Part shown: positions 1 through 8,152 of the stretch, piece by piece
How positions within the stretch are numbered: the stretch's first letter is position 1
Layout of the letters: the number at the start of each line of letters is the position of its first letter
From: Candidatus Thalassarchaeaceae archaeon
GTDB lineage: Archaea > Thermoplasmatota > Poseidoniia > Poseidoniales > Thalassarchaeaceae
Direction: 5' to 3'
DNA length: 17,143 nucleotides
NCBI GenBank assembly: GCA_030745885.1
Contig: JASLNR010000049.1
Location: forward strand, 1 to 17,143
Program-made: the position numbers and the translations under genes
Notes under the pieces: generated by a model
The model's database searches: none
What the model was told of the DNA's origin: nothing
What the model saw: only the letters and a program-made list of their open reading frames with translations

Positions 1-812
1 CCCTCTCCGATGAACATTATCGGAGCGCCTGTGGTTGCCACGGCACTGAGGGCACCACCGCCACGAGCAGTACCGTCCAGCTTGGTGACTATCGTGCCGG
101 TGACTCCGACCAAATCGTGGAATGTCTTGGCCACGGGGCCCGCTGCCTGCCCGACCTGTGCGTCGATTACTAGGAATCTCTCAGTGGCGTTGGCGATTTC
201 AGCTATGCCTACCAACTCGTCACGCAGATCCTCGTCTAGACTGTCTCGACCAGCCGTGTCGATGATGATGACGTCCGCATTGCCGACCTGCTTTATCCCG
301 TTACGAACGATTCTGGTTGCATCCTTCTCCTCAGGCTGCCCGTAGACATCCACGTTAGTGCCTTCCAACAGTTGTTGGAGCTGCTCAAACGCACCAGGTC
401 GGTGCACGTCAGCCTCGATGACGGCCACTTTGACGCCGTGTCTGCGCCTCCACCAATCTGCTAGCTTAGCAGTGGTTGTGGTCTTACCTTGACCGTACAG
501 ACCGACCATTAGAATCGTCTGGTTGTGAGGCATAATCTCTCTAGGTTGCCCCAACAGGCGAACCAGCTCGGTGTAGATGAGATTCATAGCATGAGTATCC
601 AACTTAACTCCGGGCCGCGGCTCCTCCTCCAGCATACGCCTCTCAATGCGTTCGGTGAGCTCCTTCGACTGTCGGACGTTGAAGTCGGCTTCCAACAGCG
701 CCTTGCGAAGAGAACGACTCAACTCTCTCGCAGTCTCCTCGTCCACCTTGCGCTTGCCCTTCAGAAGACCAACTGAGCCCATGATGCGCCGCTTGAGCCC
801 GTCTAGCGCCAT
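1..812 (-). CDS. srp54: Signal recognition particle 54 kDa protein SRP54, N-terminal part (cut by window edge)
   Basis: SRP54 is the GTPase that binds signal peptides on the ribosome and, with 7S RNA and SRP19, delivers nascent chains to the FtsY receptor. Translation from the ATG at 812 gives 270 complete residues before the window ends. Residues 1-88 are the helical N domain. The G domain follows with the P-loop GLYGQGKTTTT (104-114), ADVHRPGA (134-141), DTAGRD (185-190) and the base-specificity motif TKLDGTARGGGA (243-254), ending in GAPIMFIGE. The methionine-rich M domain lies outside the window. Archaeal SRP54 is usually about 450 residues, so roughly 60% is present. P-loop Q replaces the S more often seen (from memory, haloarchaea have GLYGSGKT), but the catalytic K and T are kept. 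It is transcribed divergently from the membrane-protein gene at 889. Only a weak TATA-like TTCAAA (836-841) lies about 27 bases upstream. Identification is secure. Confidence 0.97.
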   Translation of the reverse strand, partial: MALDGLKRRIMGSVGLLKGKRKVDEETARELSRSLRKALLEADFNVRQSKELTERIERRMLEEEPRPGVKLDTHAMNLIYTELVRLLGQPREIMPHNQTILMVGLYGQGKTTTTAKLADWWRRRHGVKVAVIEADVHRPGAFEQLQQLLEGTNVDVYGQPEEKDATRIVRNGIKQVGNADVIIIDTAGRDSLDEDLRDELVGIAEIANATERFLVIDAQVGQAAGPVAKTFHDLVGVTGTIVTKLDGTARGGGALSAVATTGAPIMFIGE

Positions 813-888
813 GGAACCTGGTCTCTATTGTGTGGTTTGAACGTTATCGGGGGCCGAGGGACTCAAAGCCGATGCGGCATGGCCGTCC
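813..888. promoter_or_regulatory. Divergent promoter region between srp54 and the membrane-protein gene
   Basis: These 76 bases separate two divergent start codons and must hold both promoters. On the minus strand TTCAAA at 836-841 lies about 27 bases before the srp54 ATG, the spacing seen at better TATA boxes in this window. On the plus strand GTTATCG (843-849) is the only AT-rich block, about 43 bases before the GTG at 889, which would leave a short leader. Both boxes are weak, so this is a positional call. Confidence 0.35.
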
Positions 889-1677
889 GTGGCCGTGGAA
901 CTGTGGCAGACCCAACTCGCCTTCGCGATAGGTATCCTAGGGGTGTATGCGGGCTGGAGGGGTACGATATCGAGGATGACGGGCTTCTACGATCTAGCCG
1001 GTGCGGTGAGATACCTAGTCTACGGCCTAATTTCGGGTATGCTGCTCGCAATTTGCGTTGACAGAATCATCCTGTCCTCGGTGATTCTAGCCTATCTAAA
1101 CATCTTCACAGCCAGCCTGTTTGCAATCCTTATCGGGGCCGCCGAGGCAGCTCTGGTGATGTTCTTGCTGGCGAGGCCACGAGTCGTCGCCCTGAAGGCA
1201 TCACCACCCTTCGGATGGACCCTAGGGTTGGGAATAGGCTCGATGCAGGCCAGTTACCTCATCTACAGACTGTTCGATGAGCAATTGCAGTATTCCGGCT
1301 ACTCCGGGACCAACGCCGTTAGCGTGACTCTGGCCCTGATCATAGCCGCGACCTCTTGCATCGGTCATGCGCTTCCCGCATGCTGGCAGGGTGCGAACGT
1401 ACTGGAGTCCAGCAGAACGCGTCCATTCGTGATTTCGGCTGTGGCCAGAGGCTTCCTGACAATGTGCCTCGTCCTAGCCCTGTTCGCTCCTCTGATGGTG
1501 CTTGTAGCAGCCCCCGCCATCGCCCTTGCATGGGGGCCCGCACAGTCTTCATGGCTGCCTGCCGGCATGACTCCTGCCGCTAAGCAGGCCTTTCGACGAA
1601 CTACGAGGCAATCGGAGAAGCACAAAAGGGCCTCCGAGCAGAGGATACGGGGAGAAGCAATAGACAGCGAGGAATGA
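889..1677 (+). CDS. Unrecognised polytopic membrane protein
   Basis: I do not recognise this 262-residue protein. It is mostly hydrophobic, with about seven likely membrane helices: near residues 7-24, 40-57, 60-78, 78-94, 108-126, 142-160 and 180-214, the last stretch long enough for two passes. The last 40 residues or so are soluble, strongly basic and then acidic (rich in K, R, Q and E, ending DSEE), so this tail is probably cytoplasmic. A Gly-rich motif GWTLGLGIGSM is near residue 110. I see no catalytic signature, signal peptide or transporter motif. The start is GTG at 889; the frame is open upstream only to a TGA at 838-840 and contains no earlier ATG, GTG or TTG. It is followed after 88 bases by trkA, which has its own TATA box, so it is probably a separate transcript. 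The reading frame is convincing; the function is unknown. Confidence 0.8.
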   Translation: MAVELWQTQLAFAIGILGVYAGWRGTISRMTGFYDLAGAVRYLVYGLISGMLLAICVDRIILSSVILAYLNIFTASLFAILIGAAEAALVMFLLARPRVVALKASPPFGWTLGLGIGSMQASYLIYRLFDEQLQYSGYSGTNAVSVTLALIIAATSCIGHALPACWQGANVLESSRTRPFVISAVARGFLTMCLVLALFAPLMVLVAAPAIALAWGPAQSSWLPAGMTPAAKQAFRRTTRQSEKHKRASEQRIRGEAIDSEE

Positions 1678-1734
1678 CGCGACTCCGCCCCCTTTGCCCT
1701 ATTAGCATCCTTTCGGCATGGCATTGGCGCAGTC

Positions 1735-1740
1735 TTATAT
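1735..1740 (+). promoter_or_regulatory. TATA box of the trkA-trkH operon
   Basis: TTATAT, within TCTTATAT, is centred 28-29 bases before the A of the trkA ATG. Archaeal transcription starts about 24-27 bases after the TATA centre, so the mRNA should begin at or within a few bases of the start codon. No Shine-Dalgarno sequence is visible between box and ATG, which agrees with leaderless translation. Confidence 0.65.
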
Positions 1741-1765
1741 CCGGCCCGCTGAGGCAGTCGCTTAG

Positions 1766-3184
1766 ATGCGCGTCATAATCGCAGGTGCCGGCGAGGTCGG
1801 CCGTGGAGTCGCTGCAGCTCTCAGGCAGGAGAGGAGGAGCGTCGCAATCATCGACCCCGATCCCACTGCAATCAACGAGTCACAGACCCTCGACTGCCTG
1901 TTGGTGACCGGCAGTGCACTGTCGCGCGAATCGCTTTTGAGGGCTGGAATTAGCGATGCGGAGATACTAGTGCTCGCTACCAATGACGATGAAACAAATC
2001 TGTTGGGATGCGCCTTTGCTAAGAAGGTCTACAGTGAGCAGGTCGGAGACCGCAGCGCTTCGGGCTTGACCACAATCGCTCAGATTCGCGACCCTAGCCT
2101 GTTGGAACCGTCTCGGGGGGCTGGGCCTTTGGAAAGCTGGTCCAAAGCCGATCACGTTGTATGCTCGGCCGACGAGATAGTCGAGCAACTTGCAGCGGGA
2201 CTTCTGGCTCCTTCAATCGATGAGATACTACCATTGGGAGACACCTCCTGGATTGCTGTCTCCGAGGTGATGTCAGGCTCGCCTCTTATTGGCACGAAAA
2301 CTGGGTATGTCGGAGAGATATTCGTCGGGATACCATCTATCTATGCACTCAGGAACGAGGGCGAGACGGGCATACTGTCCACTGGTTCAGAGATTATCCA
2401 GGAAGGACAACTACTAGTCTTCGTCTCAAGGTCGACAGACCAGTTCCACCAGATTACCAGAGCTGTTGGTAGAAAGGACGAGGACTTCCCGGAGAACGCG
2501 CAGGTCGCGGTGTTCGGAGCAAGCCAGTTCGGTTCCAAGCTGGCCAACCACTACCTGTCTAAGGGCTCCAACGTGGTCGTCATAGAGCCTGACCTAGATG
2601 CGGCCAACGAACTCGTCGGCTCGCCGGTGGGCAGCAGCAAGAGACTGGATGTCATACACGGCGACCCCCAAGACGAGGAGCTGTTGCGAGAATTGGGTAT
2701 AGACAGCCATGACATCGCCGTCGCAGCGCTTGAAGATGACAACCTAAACATCGCTATTTCGATGCGGGCCAAGGACAAGGGTGTGCCGAGGACCGGACTC
2801 ATCCTCAAGGACAGGGCCTTGGTCGAGGCAGTTCACAGGATAGGTCTCACAAGGCCAGTCAGTCGTAGGTTGGTATCTGTGACTTCGATACTGAAATCGA
2901 TTCACATGAACGTACCAGGAACCTACCAGGTAATCCCACCCATACCAGCCATCATATCGATATCTGCGGAAGTGAATGGCGACCACCCATTCGCTGGCAA
3001 GTCGGTGAAGGACTGCGAATCAGCCATAGGTGCTAGGATAGTCATGGTCGAGAGGCACGACGACACCGGTGCGGGAGTGGTATTGAAACCACACACGCTA
3101 GAGAGCATCGAGGTCGGTGATAGGATCTACCTCTTCCTTGCCAGAGACGACCTCAAGAGGGTGGAGAAGGCTCTGGAGAACTGA
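1766..3184 (+). CDS. trkA: Trk potassium-uptake regulatory subunit TrkA (two RCK domains)
   Basis: TrkA is the cytoplasmic nucleotide-binding ring that gates the TrkH potassium channel. The 472 residues match the tandem-RCK form (E. coli TrkA is 458). Domains in order: RCK-N 1 with GAGEVG at 7-12 and the ribose-binding acidic residue in IIDPD (D30); RCK-C 1 at about 140-225; RCK-N 2 from about 246, with GASQFG at 251-256 and VVIEPD (E274); RCK-C 2 at about 385-472. The first Rossmann loop has the full GxGxxG. The second has Ser in place of the middle Gly, so the two sites may differ in nucleotide preference or affinity. The start ATG lies 28-29 bases after a TATA centre, so the transcript is probably leaderless. 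trkH follows after two bases, confirming the partner. Identification is secure; which nucleotide each site prefers cannot be read from sequence. Confidence 0.95.
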   Translation: MRVIIAGAGEVGRGVAAALRQERRSVAIIDPDPTAINESQTLDCLLVTGSALSRESLLRAGISDAEILVLATNDDETNLLGCAFAKKVYSEQVGDRSASGLTTIAQIRDPSLLEPSRGAGPLESWSKADHVVCSADEIVEQLAAGLLAPSIDEILPLGDTSWIAVSEVMSGSPLIGTKTGYVGEIFVGIPSIYALRNEGETGILSTGSEIIQEGQLLVFVSRSTDQFHQITRAVGRKDEDFPENAQVAVFGASQFGSKLANHYLSKGSNVVVIEPDLDAANELVGSPVGSSKRLDVIHGDPQDEELLRELGIDSHDIAVAALEDDNLNIAISMRAKDKGVPRTGLILKDRALVEAVHRIGLTRPVSRRLVSVTSILKSIHMNVPGTYQVIPPIPAIISISAEVNGDHPFAGKSVKDCESAIGARIVMVERHDDTGAGVVLKPHTLESIEVGDRIYLFLARDDLKRVEKALEN

Positions 3185-3186
3185 AG

Positions 3187-4770
3187 ATGCGCTGGGACGT
3201 GGTCGGACTCGTTCTTGGTTGGACCATCCGACTAATCGCTCTGCCACTGCTGGTGGTATTTGCATACAGCGCCTCGATAGAGTCCGAGGGATTGGAGTAC
3301 GCGGCCAAGACGTACATCACTCCCGCCCTACTCTCACTGGTGCTGGGTCAGTCACTCGTCTCCTTGGCGCGTAACTCCGATGCTTCGTCAAGAGTGAGGG
3401 ACAGGGAGGCGTTTGCATCCGTGGCTCTCGGGTGGATCCCTGTCGTGGCCGTAGGGGCACTCCCATATTGGCTCGGAGGGATGTTCAACGGTCCGTTCGA
3501 GATGTTCTCGGGCACGGCCTCGGTTTGGGACGGGCTCAGTGGCCTCCTGTATTCCTGGTTCGAGTCGATGTCAGGGTTCACCACCACCGGGGCGACTGTT
3601 ATCGACATCTCAACCAGCCCGGTGTGCTCGGCCTTCACAGTGGTAGATGACTGCATAGGGAGCCAGAGCAACAGCCTAATTCTATGGCGCTCGATAACCC
3701 AGTGGGTCGGTGGGATGGGCGTAATCATGCTGGGCCTGCTAATACTGTCAAGGGTTCTAGGTGGTGGCATGTCCCTAGCTAGGGCAGAGCTCACCGGGCC
3801 ATCTCTGTCTCGCCTCGGCCCCACTCTGCAGTGGACCGCCAGCAGGTTGTGGCTAATCTACGTCGTGCTGACTGTACTCGAGTTCGGTATGCTTCACTTC
3901 CTCGGTGGTTTGGGCATGTTTGATGCCGTGAACTACTCCCTGACCACATTGCCCTCAGGCGGCTTCGGAACCTCCGATGAGGGCATCATGGGATTCGAAT
4001 CGGCTCGCGTTGAAGTCATTCTAATCGTATTCATGCTGCTGACCTGCATTAACTTCAGCCTACTTCACCTGATGCTCGCCGGGCGCGGGAAGGAGGCTTG
4101 GAAGGACGAGGAACTGAGGACGTACCTGCTGATACTGCTCGTGGCGTGGCTCGCAATGTCGTTCAACCTCTACAGGTTCGGAACCAGCGAGGGTGGGCTG
4201 GCTCCGATGGAGGCCCTCAGGCACGCGCTATTCCAGTCCATCTCGATCTCAAGCACCGGGTACTCAAGCGCCGATTTCGCCACTTGGCCGGTGTTCAGTC
4301 AGTTCATTCTACTCATGCTGATGGTTGTAGGTGCCAGCGCGGGTTCCACGGGGGGCGGTCTGAAGGTCATGAGGATAAGAATAGCCTTCGAGCTCGCCAA
4401 GAGGGAGGTCGTCAAGATCATCCAGCCTCGCCGAGTCGTAGCCATACGATTCAACCAGCAGATAATCGAGGAGAGGAAGATCTGGATAGTCCTCGGCATG
4501 CTGAGTTCGTGGATGGTTCTAGCGACAGCGTCCATACTGACTATTTCCTTCCTCGAACCTTCGTTAGAGCTGACTGACGTGCTCTCAATATCCGTATCTC
4601 TGCTCGGTAACACCGGTCCCGCACTGGGTGCATTCGGGCCGACTGCGACATGGGCCGCTCTCAGCGAACCTTCCATGGTGATAGCTACCCTCCTGATGTG
4701 GCTGGGCCGTCTCGAGCTGCTAACCGTCTTGGTGCTTCTGCACCCAAGGACGTGGTCGGGCACTGATTAG
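3187..4770 (+). CDS. trkH: Trk potassium transporter membrane subunit TrkH
   Basis: TrkH is the potassium-translocating membrane subunit of the Trk system. The 527-residue protein shows the family's four membrane-pore-membrane repeats, each with a selectivity-filter segment: TTTGAT (132-137), SGGFGTS (257-263), STGYSS (356-361) and NTGPALG (475-481). Two further family signatures are WVGGMGVIML (173-182) and GSTGGGLKVMR (386-396), the latter next to the intramembrane gating region. Two extra hydrophobic helices precede the first repeat, as in bacterial TrkH. The start ATG is two bases after the trkA stop, so the two are almost certainly one operon and are translated together, and their products form one complex. 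The stop codon overlaps the stop of rfcL on the other strand. All four filter glycines are present, so it should be functional. TrkH and KtrB are related; the TrkA partner with two RCK domains favours TrkH. Confidence 0.96.
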   Translation: MRWDVVGLVLGWTIRLIALPLLVVFAYSASIESEGLEYAAKTYITPALLSLVLGQSLVSLARNSDASSRVRDREAFASVALGWIPVVAVGALPYWLGGMFNGPFEMFSGTASVWDGLSGLLYSWFESMSGFTTTGATVIDISTSPVCSAFTVVDDCIGSQSNSLILWRSITQWVGGMGVIMLGLLILSRVLGGGMSLARAELTGPSLSRLGPTLQWTASRLWLIYVVLTVLEFGMLHFLGGLGMFDAVNYSLTTLPSGGFGTSDEGIMGFESARVEVILIVFMLLTCINFSLLHLMLAGRGKEAWKDEELRTYLLILLVAWLAMSFNLYRFGTSEGGLAPMEALRHALFQSISISSTGYSSADFATWPVFSQFILLMLMVVGASAGSTGGGLKVMRIRIAFELAKREVVKIIQPRRVVAIRFNQQIIEERKIWIVLGMLSSWMVLATASILTISFLEPSLELTDVLSISVSLLGNTGPALGAFGPTATWAALSEPSMVIATLLMWLGRLELLTVLVLLHPRTWSGTD

Positions 4771-6293
4771 AACGAATCCAGAGTGAACTGGGTTCCACCC
4801 GAGTCGTCCTCTTCTGAACTGTCATTGTTGATCGGTTCATCGTTGATTGACTCATCGTTGATCGGTTCATCTCCATGTCCATCCTCGTCCGATTCGAAGT
4901 CTTCTAGGATTCTGCGAGCCTCTCTCTTACTTCTGGGTATTCCATGCAGTGCCAGATGAGCCTCCCCCGGGAGCCCCAGATGCTTGGCGACGATGAACTC
5001 TCCTGGTTCCCCCCCCAGTGTCGTCTCATGCACGGCTAGGAGATTCGGCCATAGATCCTCCCTAATCGAGGCCTTGCTGGTGCCAAGTTCCTCAGACAGA
5101 AGCTCCACAACATTGCTCGACCGCCACGCCTCCCCTCCCCTCCGCAAGAAGTTGGGATATGCGATGAACGGGTCGGAAGCATCGTCTATCGCCGGATACG
5201 AGACGGCCGCCTGTGAAGACAATGCAGATCCCCAGTACCACGATCTGAAGGCCCGATTCGTGTATTTCGCTGCAAGTGACCGATCTGCCATGCACATGGC
5301 CGGACTGATTTGAGCCAACACCTCACTGTCAAACACCGTCTGGTTATTCCATACGAACCAAGCGAGCATCTCGTCCGGATCCTTGTCGGAGGCTAGGAGT
5401 ACCTCACTCGCTTCCTTGCCCGAACCACTCTGGTAAACCTCCCTAAGCGCCCTGAAGACATCAATCTGCGAATCCCTCTCAGCAACCTCGGACAGCTCCA
5501 CGACATCAGCAAGGTCGATGTGACCCTGCTTCAGGGTGCAGACCGCCTGCAAATCGCTGACGAGGGCTCTCAAATCGCCCGGGTTGCCATCTATCAGCGC
5601 CTCCAGCGCCTCGGGGTCCATGCTCCTGCCCTCTGTGTCGAGAACTCTGTGAGCAACCCTCCTGAGGTGCAGCTTCCCCACCCTGTTGAAGTTCACCAGT
5701 TCGGCCTTCCTGAGTAACCTGTCACGGTTCCTCCTCCAGCTCCTGTTCCTGCCCCAGAGCCTCATTGGGTCGTTACAGGTCATGATGACAGGCTGCTTAG
5801 TCACCTCGAGTAGATTGAGCAATTCGGCCTTGCCACCCGTGTCTCCTCTGAGGACTCCTCCCTCGTCCGAATCGTCAGACCCCTTGATTCTGTCATCGGA
5901 CACCTTGCGAAATCCGCCACTCAGATGGTCCACCTCGTCGAGGAGAACTAGGGTCTTGCCACTAGTGACCCCGCCTCCCGAGAACTGTTCAAGCGATACG
6001 TGGAGGGCCCCCTGGGTCGCTGCCTTGCGAATCGCTGCTGCATTCCTTTCCTCAGAGGCATTCAACTCGATCATGGTCCACCCCCTCTCTAGGGAAGCAG
6101 CGCGCGCAAGCGTAGTCTTGCCCACTCCTGGAGGGCCCGCCAGTAACAACCCGCGCCTTTCGGGCACCTTTCCACCCTCCCACTGCCCGAGCCATTGTCT
6201 GATTCTTCGCAACTGGGCCTCATTGCCTTCCATCAGACCTACAGAATCTGGGCGATGCCTCTCGGTCCAGTCGTCTCCGGAGGGGGGCTCCAT
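4767..6293 (-). CDS. rfcL: Replication factor C large subunit RfcL (clamp loader)
   Basis: RfcL combines with RfcS to open the PCNA sliding clamp and load it onto primed DNA. The 508-residue protein has an AAA+ core: Walker A GPPGVGKTT (53-61), Walker B VLLDEVD (116-122), sensor 1 MTCNDP (171-176) and sensor 2 GDLRALVSDLQ (239-249). The collar helices follow to about residue 440. An acidic tail with DEPIN/DESIN repeats then leads to a last segment QFTLDSF (502-508), matching the PCNA-interacting peptide pattern QxxLxxF; known archaeal RfcL proteins also end in such a peptide. Compared with the pattern I remember, there are two insertions: a charged loop after Walker B (126-150) and a basic run after sensor 1 (180-192). 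The start ATG at 6293 has a TATA-like box about 28 bases upstream. The upstream neighbour glyS reads in the same direction 36 bases away. The family is certain. Confidence 0.95.
   Translation of the reverse strand: MEPPSGDDWTERHRPDSVGLMEGNEAQLRRIRQWLGQWEGGKVPERRGLLLAGPPGVGKTTLARAASLERGWTMIELNASEERNAAAIRKAATQGALHVSLEQFSGGGVTSGKTLVLLDEVDHLSGGFRKVSDDRIKGSDDSDEGGVLRGDTGGKAELLNLLEVTKQPVIMTCNDPMRLWGRNRSWRRNRDRLLRKAELVNFNRVGKLHLRRVAHRVLDTEGRSMDPEALEALIDGNPGDLRALVSDLQAVCTLKQGHIDLADVVELSEVAERDSQIDVFRALREVYQSGSGKEASEVLLASDKDPDEMLAWFVWNNQTVFDSEVLAQISPAMCMADRSLAAKYTNRAFRSWYWGSALSSQAAVSYPAIDDASDPFIAYPNFLRRGGEAWRSSNVVELLSEELGTSKASIREDLWPNLLAVHETTLGGEPGEFIVAKHLGLPGEAHLALHGIPRSKREARRILEDFESDEDGHGDEPINDESINDEPINNDSSEEDDSGGTQFTLDSF
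4826..4870 (-). repeat. Three tandem 15-bp units inside rfcL
   Basis: The plus-strand units are TGTTGATCGGTTCAT (4826-4840), CGTTGATTGACTCAT (4841-4855) and CGTTGATCGGTTCAT (4856-4870). Units 1 and 3 differ at one base; unit 2 differs from unit 3 at three bases. In frame on the minus strand they encode DEPIN, DESIN and DEPIN in the acidic tail. Fifteen bases is a whole number of codons, so copy-number change would lengthen or shorten the linker before the PCNA-binding peptide without breaking the frame. Confidence 0.9.
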
Positions 6294-6316
6294 GACCCAG
6301 TGTCACGGAGGGACCC

Positions 6317-6325
6317 CATAAGAAT
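6317..6325 (-). promoter_or_regulatory. TATA-like box of rfcL
   Basis: On the minus strand the sequence reads ATTCTTATG, centred about 28 bases before the rfcL ATG at 6293. This is the spacing found at trkA and at the archaeosortase/SIS pair. It lies in the 36-base glyS-rfcL gap, so rfcL may have its own leaderless transcript as well as read-through from glyS. Confidence 0.45.
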
Positions 6326-6329
6326 CACG

Positions 6330-8042
6330 TCAGAACAGTGATTCCACGGTCCCGCTGGCGAGGTTAGAGAGGACATCATCAACCGTCGCCCTGATCTGCT
6401 TCTGATCATCCCTCCTTCGAACCGTCACGCTGCCATCCTCTACGGTACGATGATCGACAGTTATGGCCCACGGGACCCCGATTTCGTCCATTCTGGCATA
6501 GCGCCTACCTATCGACTTGGAGGAGTCCATCTCTCCTCTCAATCCCCGCATCGAGTTCACCTGAGCGAGCACCTTTGAGGCGATTTGGCCCATTCCGTCC
6601 TTGTCAAACAGGGGGAGGACAGCTACATCGAATGGGGAAACCGCGGAATCGAGCCTCATGATGCTGTACTTCTCCCCTTCCTTCTCTGTCTCGGTGTACC
6701 CATGGTCGAGGATGTGCCAGATTATGCGGTCTATGCCGAATGCAGGCTCTATGACGTGGGGAGTGAACCACTCTCCGTGCACGGTGACCTGCTCGGTTCT
6801 TCTGGTGACCATCTCGTCCGTGATTCTCACGTTAGCCCCATCAGCCAATTGGAGGTCGAACGGTGTATCGTCAGGAAGCTCGGTCAGGCCCTGAAGGGCC
6901 TCAACGACCTCTGCAGCGCGTTCCTTGAACGCCGGTCCGATGGACGCCCCGTCTGGGGCCAGAACATCCCTCGTCTCGCTCCTAGGTTCGTCGAACTGCC
7001 TCCACGCTCTGAGTTGTTTGGAGCCAGAGTGGATTTCGTGCGAAAGCAGGTCGTGACAGGTCCTGTTGGCTATTCCAACGCATTCCACCCAGCCGTGTTC
7101 ACCCAGCAGCTCGCAGTCCCAGCAGTCGTCGGCGTAATGGGCCATTTCGTTGCTTGCATGCTGCCTGAACCTAATTTTGCTCGAATCGATACCCACCCCA
7201 ATCAGGAAGTCCATCGTCCTCGCTAGGAACCACGCCACTGTGGGGTGGCGCACCACCCCTATCGACAGCGCCTCGGATATGACCATCGAGCACTCTCCTG
7301 CGTGCTCGCCGTCCGGATCGGGGACTAGAGTCATCGAATAGTCCCATTGGCCCAGATCGGGGCACGGTGGGTACTCCGGGTCGATGAAGTACTCGAGCTC
7401 TGCCATGTTGAACTCACGTAGCCTAATCATGCCCTGGCGTGGGCTAATCTCGTTGCGGTAGCCCTTGCCAGTCTGGATGGCTCCGAAGGGCAGCCTCTGC
7501 TTGAAGTGCCTGAATAGGGAAGGGTAGAGCATGAACATCCCCTGAGCGGTCTCGGGCCTCATGTACGCCTTGCGACCTCCTGTCATCGCACCTATGCGTG
7601 TGCTAAACATCAGATCCATAGTCATCACATCGGACCACTGTGATTCTTTGCAGGTGGGACACTGGACTCCGGACGCCAACAGAGATACCAGTTCCTCAGC
7701 GGACAGCGAATCAGGACTTTCGTGTGTCCTGTCTAACAGGTGGTCGGCCCTGAACGCACCCGCACAGCCGCCGCACTCGACCATCAGGTCGTTGAACTCG
7801 CCGACGTGTCCGCTGGCAACTAGCACCGGTTCGGGAGTGATGGCGGGCGAATCCACCTCCACTATGTCTCCGTGACTGGTCCAGTGATCTATCCAGTTGT
7901 CCATCACCTTGCGCTTTATCCTCGCTCCGACCGGCCCGTAATCGACCAGCCCGGACACCCCTCCGTAGATCTCGAATGACGGGAGCACTATCCCACGTCG
8001 CCTCAGCAACGAGGTGAGCCTGTCTGCACGCCTATCGCTCAT
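6330..8042 (-). CDS. glyS: Glycyl-tRNA synthetase, archaeal/eukaryotic type
   Basis: This class II synthetase charges tRNA-Gly with glycine in the cytoplasm, acting as a homodimer in this family. From the ATG at 8042 it has 570 residues. The N-terminal PSFEIYGGVSGLVDYGP (21-37) is the family signature. Motif 1 lies near VEVDSPAITPEP (61-72). Two CxxC pairs (C90/C93 and C128/C131) form a likely zinc site in the insertion. Motif 2 contains the ATP-binding Arg in GKGYRNEISPRQ (192-203), and motif 3 is EPAFGIDR (432-439). The C-terminal anticodon-binding domain begins near VAVLPLF (473-479). In-frame alternatives are ATG at 8063 and TTG at 8075. I chose 8042 because it leaves about 20 residues before the conserved PS-EIYGG segment, as in relatives I remember. 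A weak TATA-like TTGAAA lies 28-30 bases upstream. rfcL follows 36 bases downstream. Identification is secure. Confidence 0.96.
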   Translation of the reverse strand: MSDRRADRLTSLLRRRGIVLPSFEIYGGVSGLVDYGPVGARIKRKVMDNWIDHWTSHGDIVEVDSPAITPEPVLVASGHVGEFNDLMVECGGCAGAFRADHLLDRTHESPDSLSAEELVSLLASGVQCPTCKESQWSDVMTMDLMFSTRIGAMTGGRKAYMRPETAQGMFMLYPSLFRHFKQRLPFGAIQTGKGYRNEISPRQGMIRLREFNMAELEYFIDPEYPPCPDLGQWDYSMTLVPDPDGEHAGECSMVISEALSIGVVRHPTVAWFLARTMDFLIGVGIDSSKIRFRQHASNEMAHYADDCWDCELLGEHGWVECVGIANRTCHDLLSHEIHSGSKQLRAWRQFDEPRSETRDVLAPDGASIGPAFKERAAEVVEALQGLTELPDDTPFDLQLADGANVRITDEMVTRRTEQVTVHGEWFTPHVIEPAFGIDRIIWHILDHGYTETEKEGEKYSIMRLDSAVSPFDVAVLPLFDKDGMGQIASKVLAQVNSMRGLRGEMDSSKSIGRRYARMDEIGVPWAITVDHRTVEDGSVTVRRRDDQKQIRATVDDVLSNLASGTVESLF

Positions 8043-8152
8043 AACGGCACTTCGACCTCGCATAACGCCTTTCAAGCCATCCTAGCTATGCAGGCTTGGA
8101 ACCTGTTTGTTAACCCCCAATCCTGCTGCGAACCTCGATTCCACGAAAATAC

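Noticed and set aside
10..345. Plus-strand open frame opposite the srp54 G domain
   Set aside because: The minus strand encodes an unmistakable SRP54 GTPase; the plus frame is its antisense shadow.
3348..3824. Open frame of 158 codons on the minus strand opposite trkH
   Set aside because: It overlaps the conserved TrkH filter region and has no start context or motif of its own.
5686..6321. Open frame of 211 codons on the plus strand opposite rfcL
   Set aside because: It is antisense to the Walker A/B region of rfcL, is rich in Ser, Pro and Leu as expected from reversed codons, and resembles nothing known.
6585..7226. Open frame of 213 codons on the plus strand opposite glyS
   Set aside because: It lies wholly inside the well-supported glyS gene, has no recognisable motif, and is explained by high GC content lengthening antisense frames.
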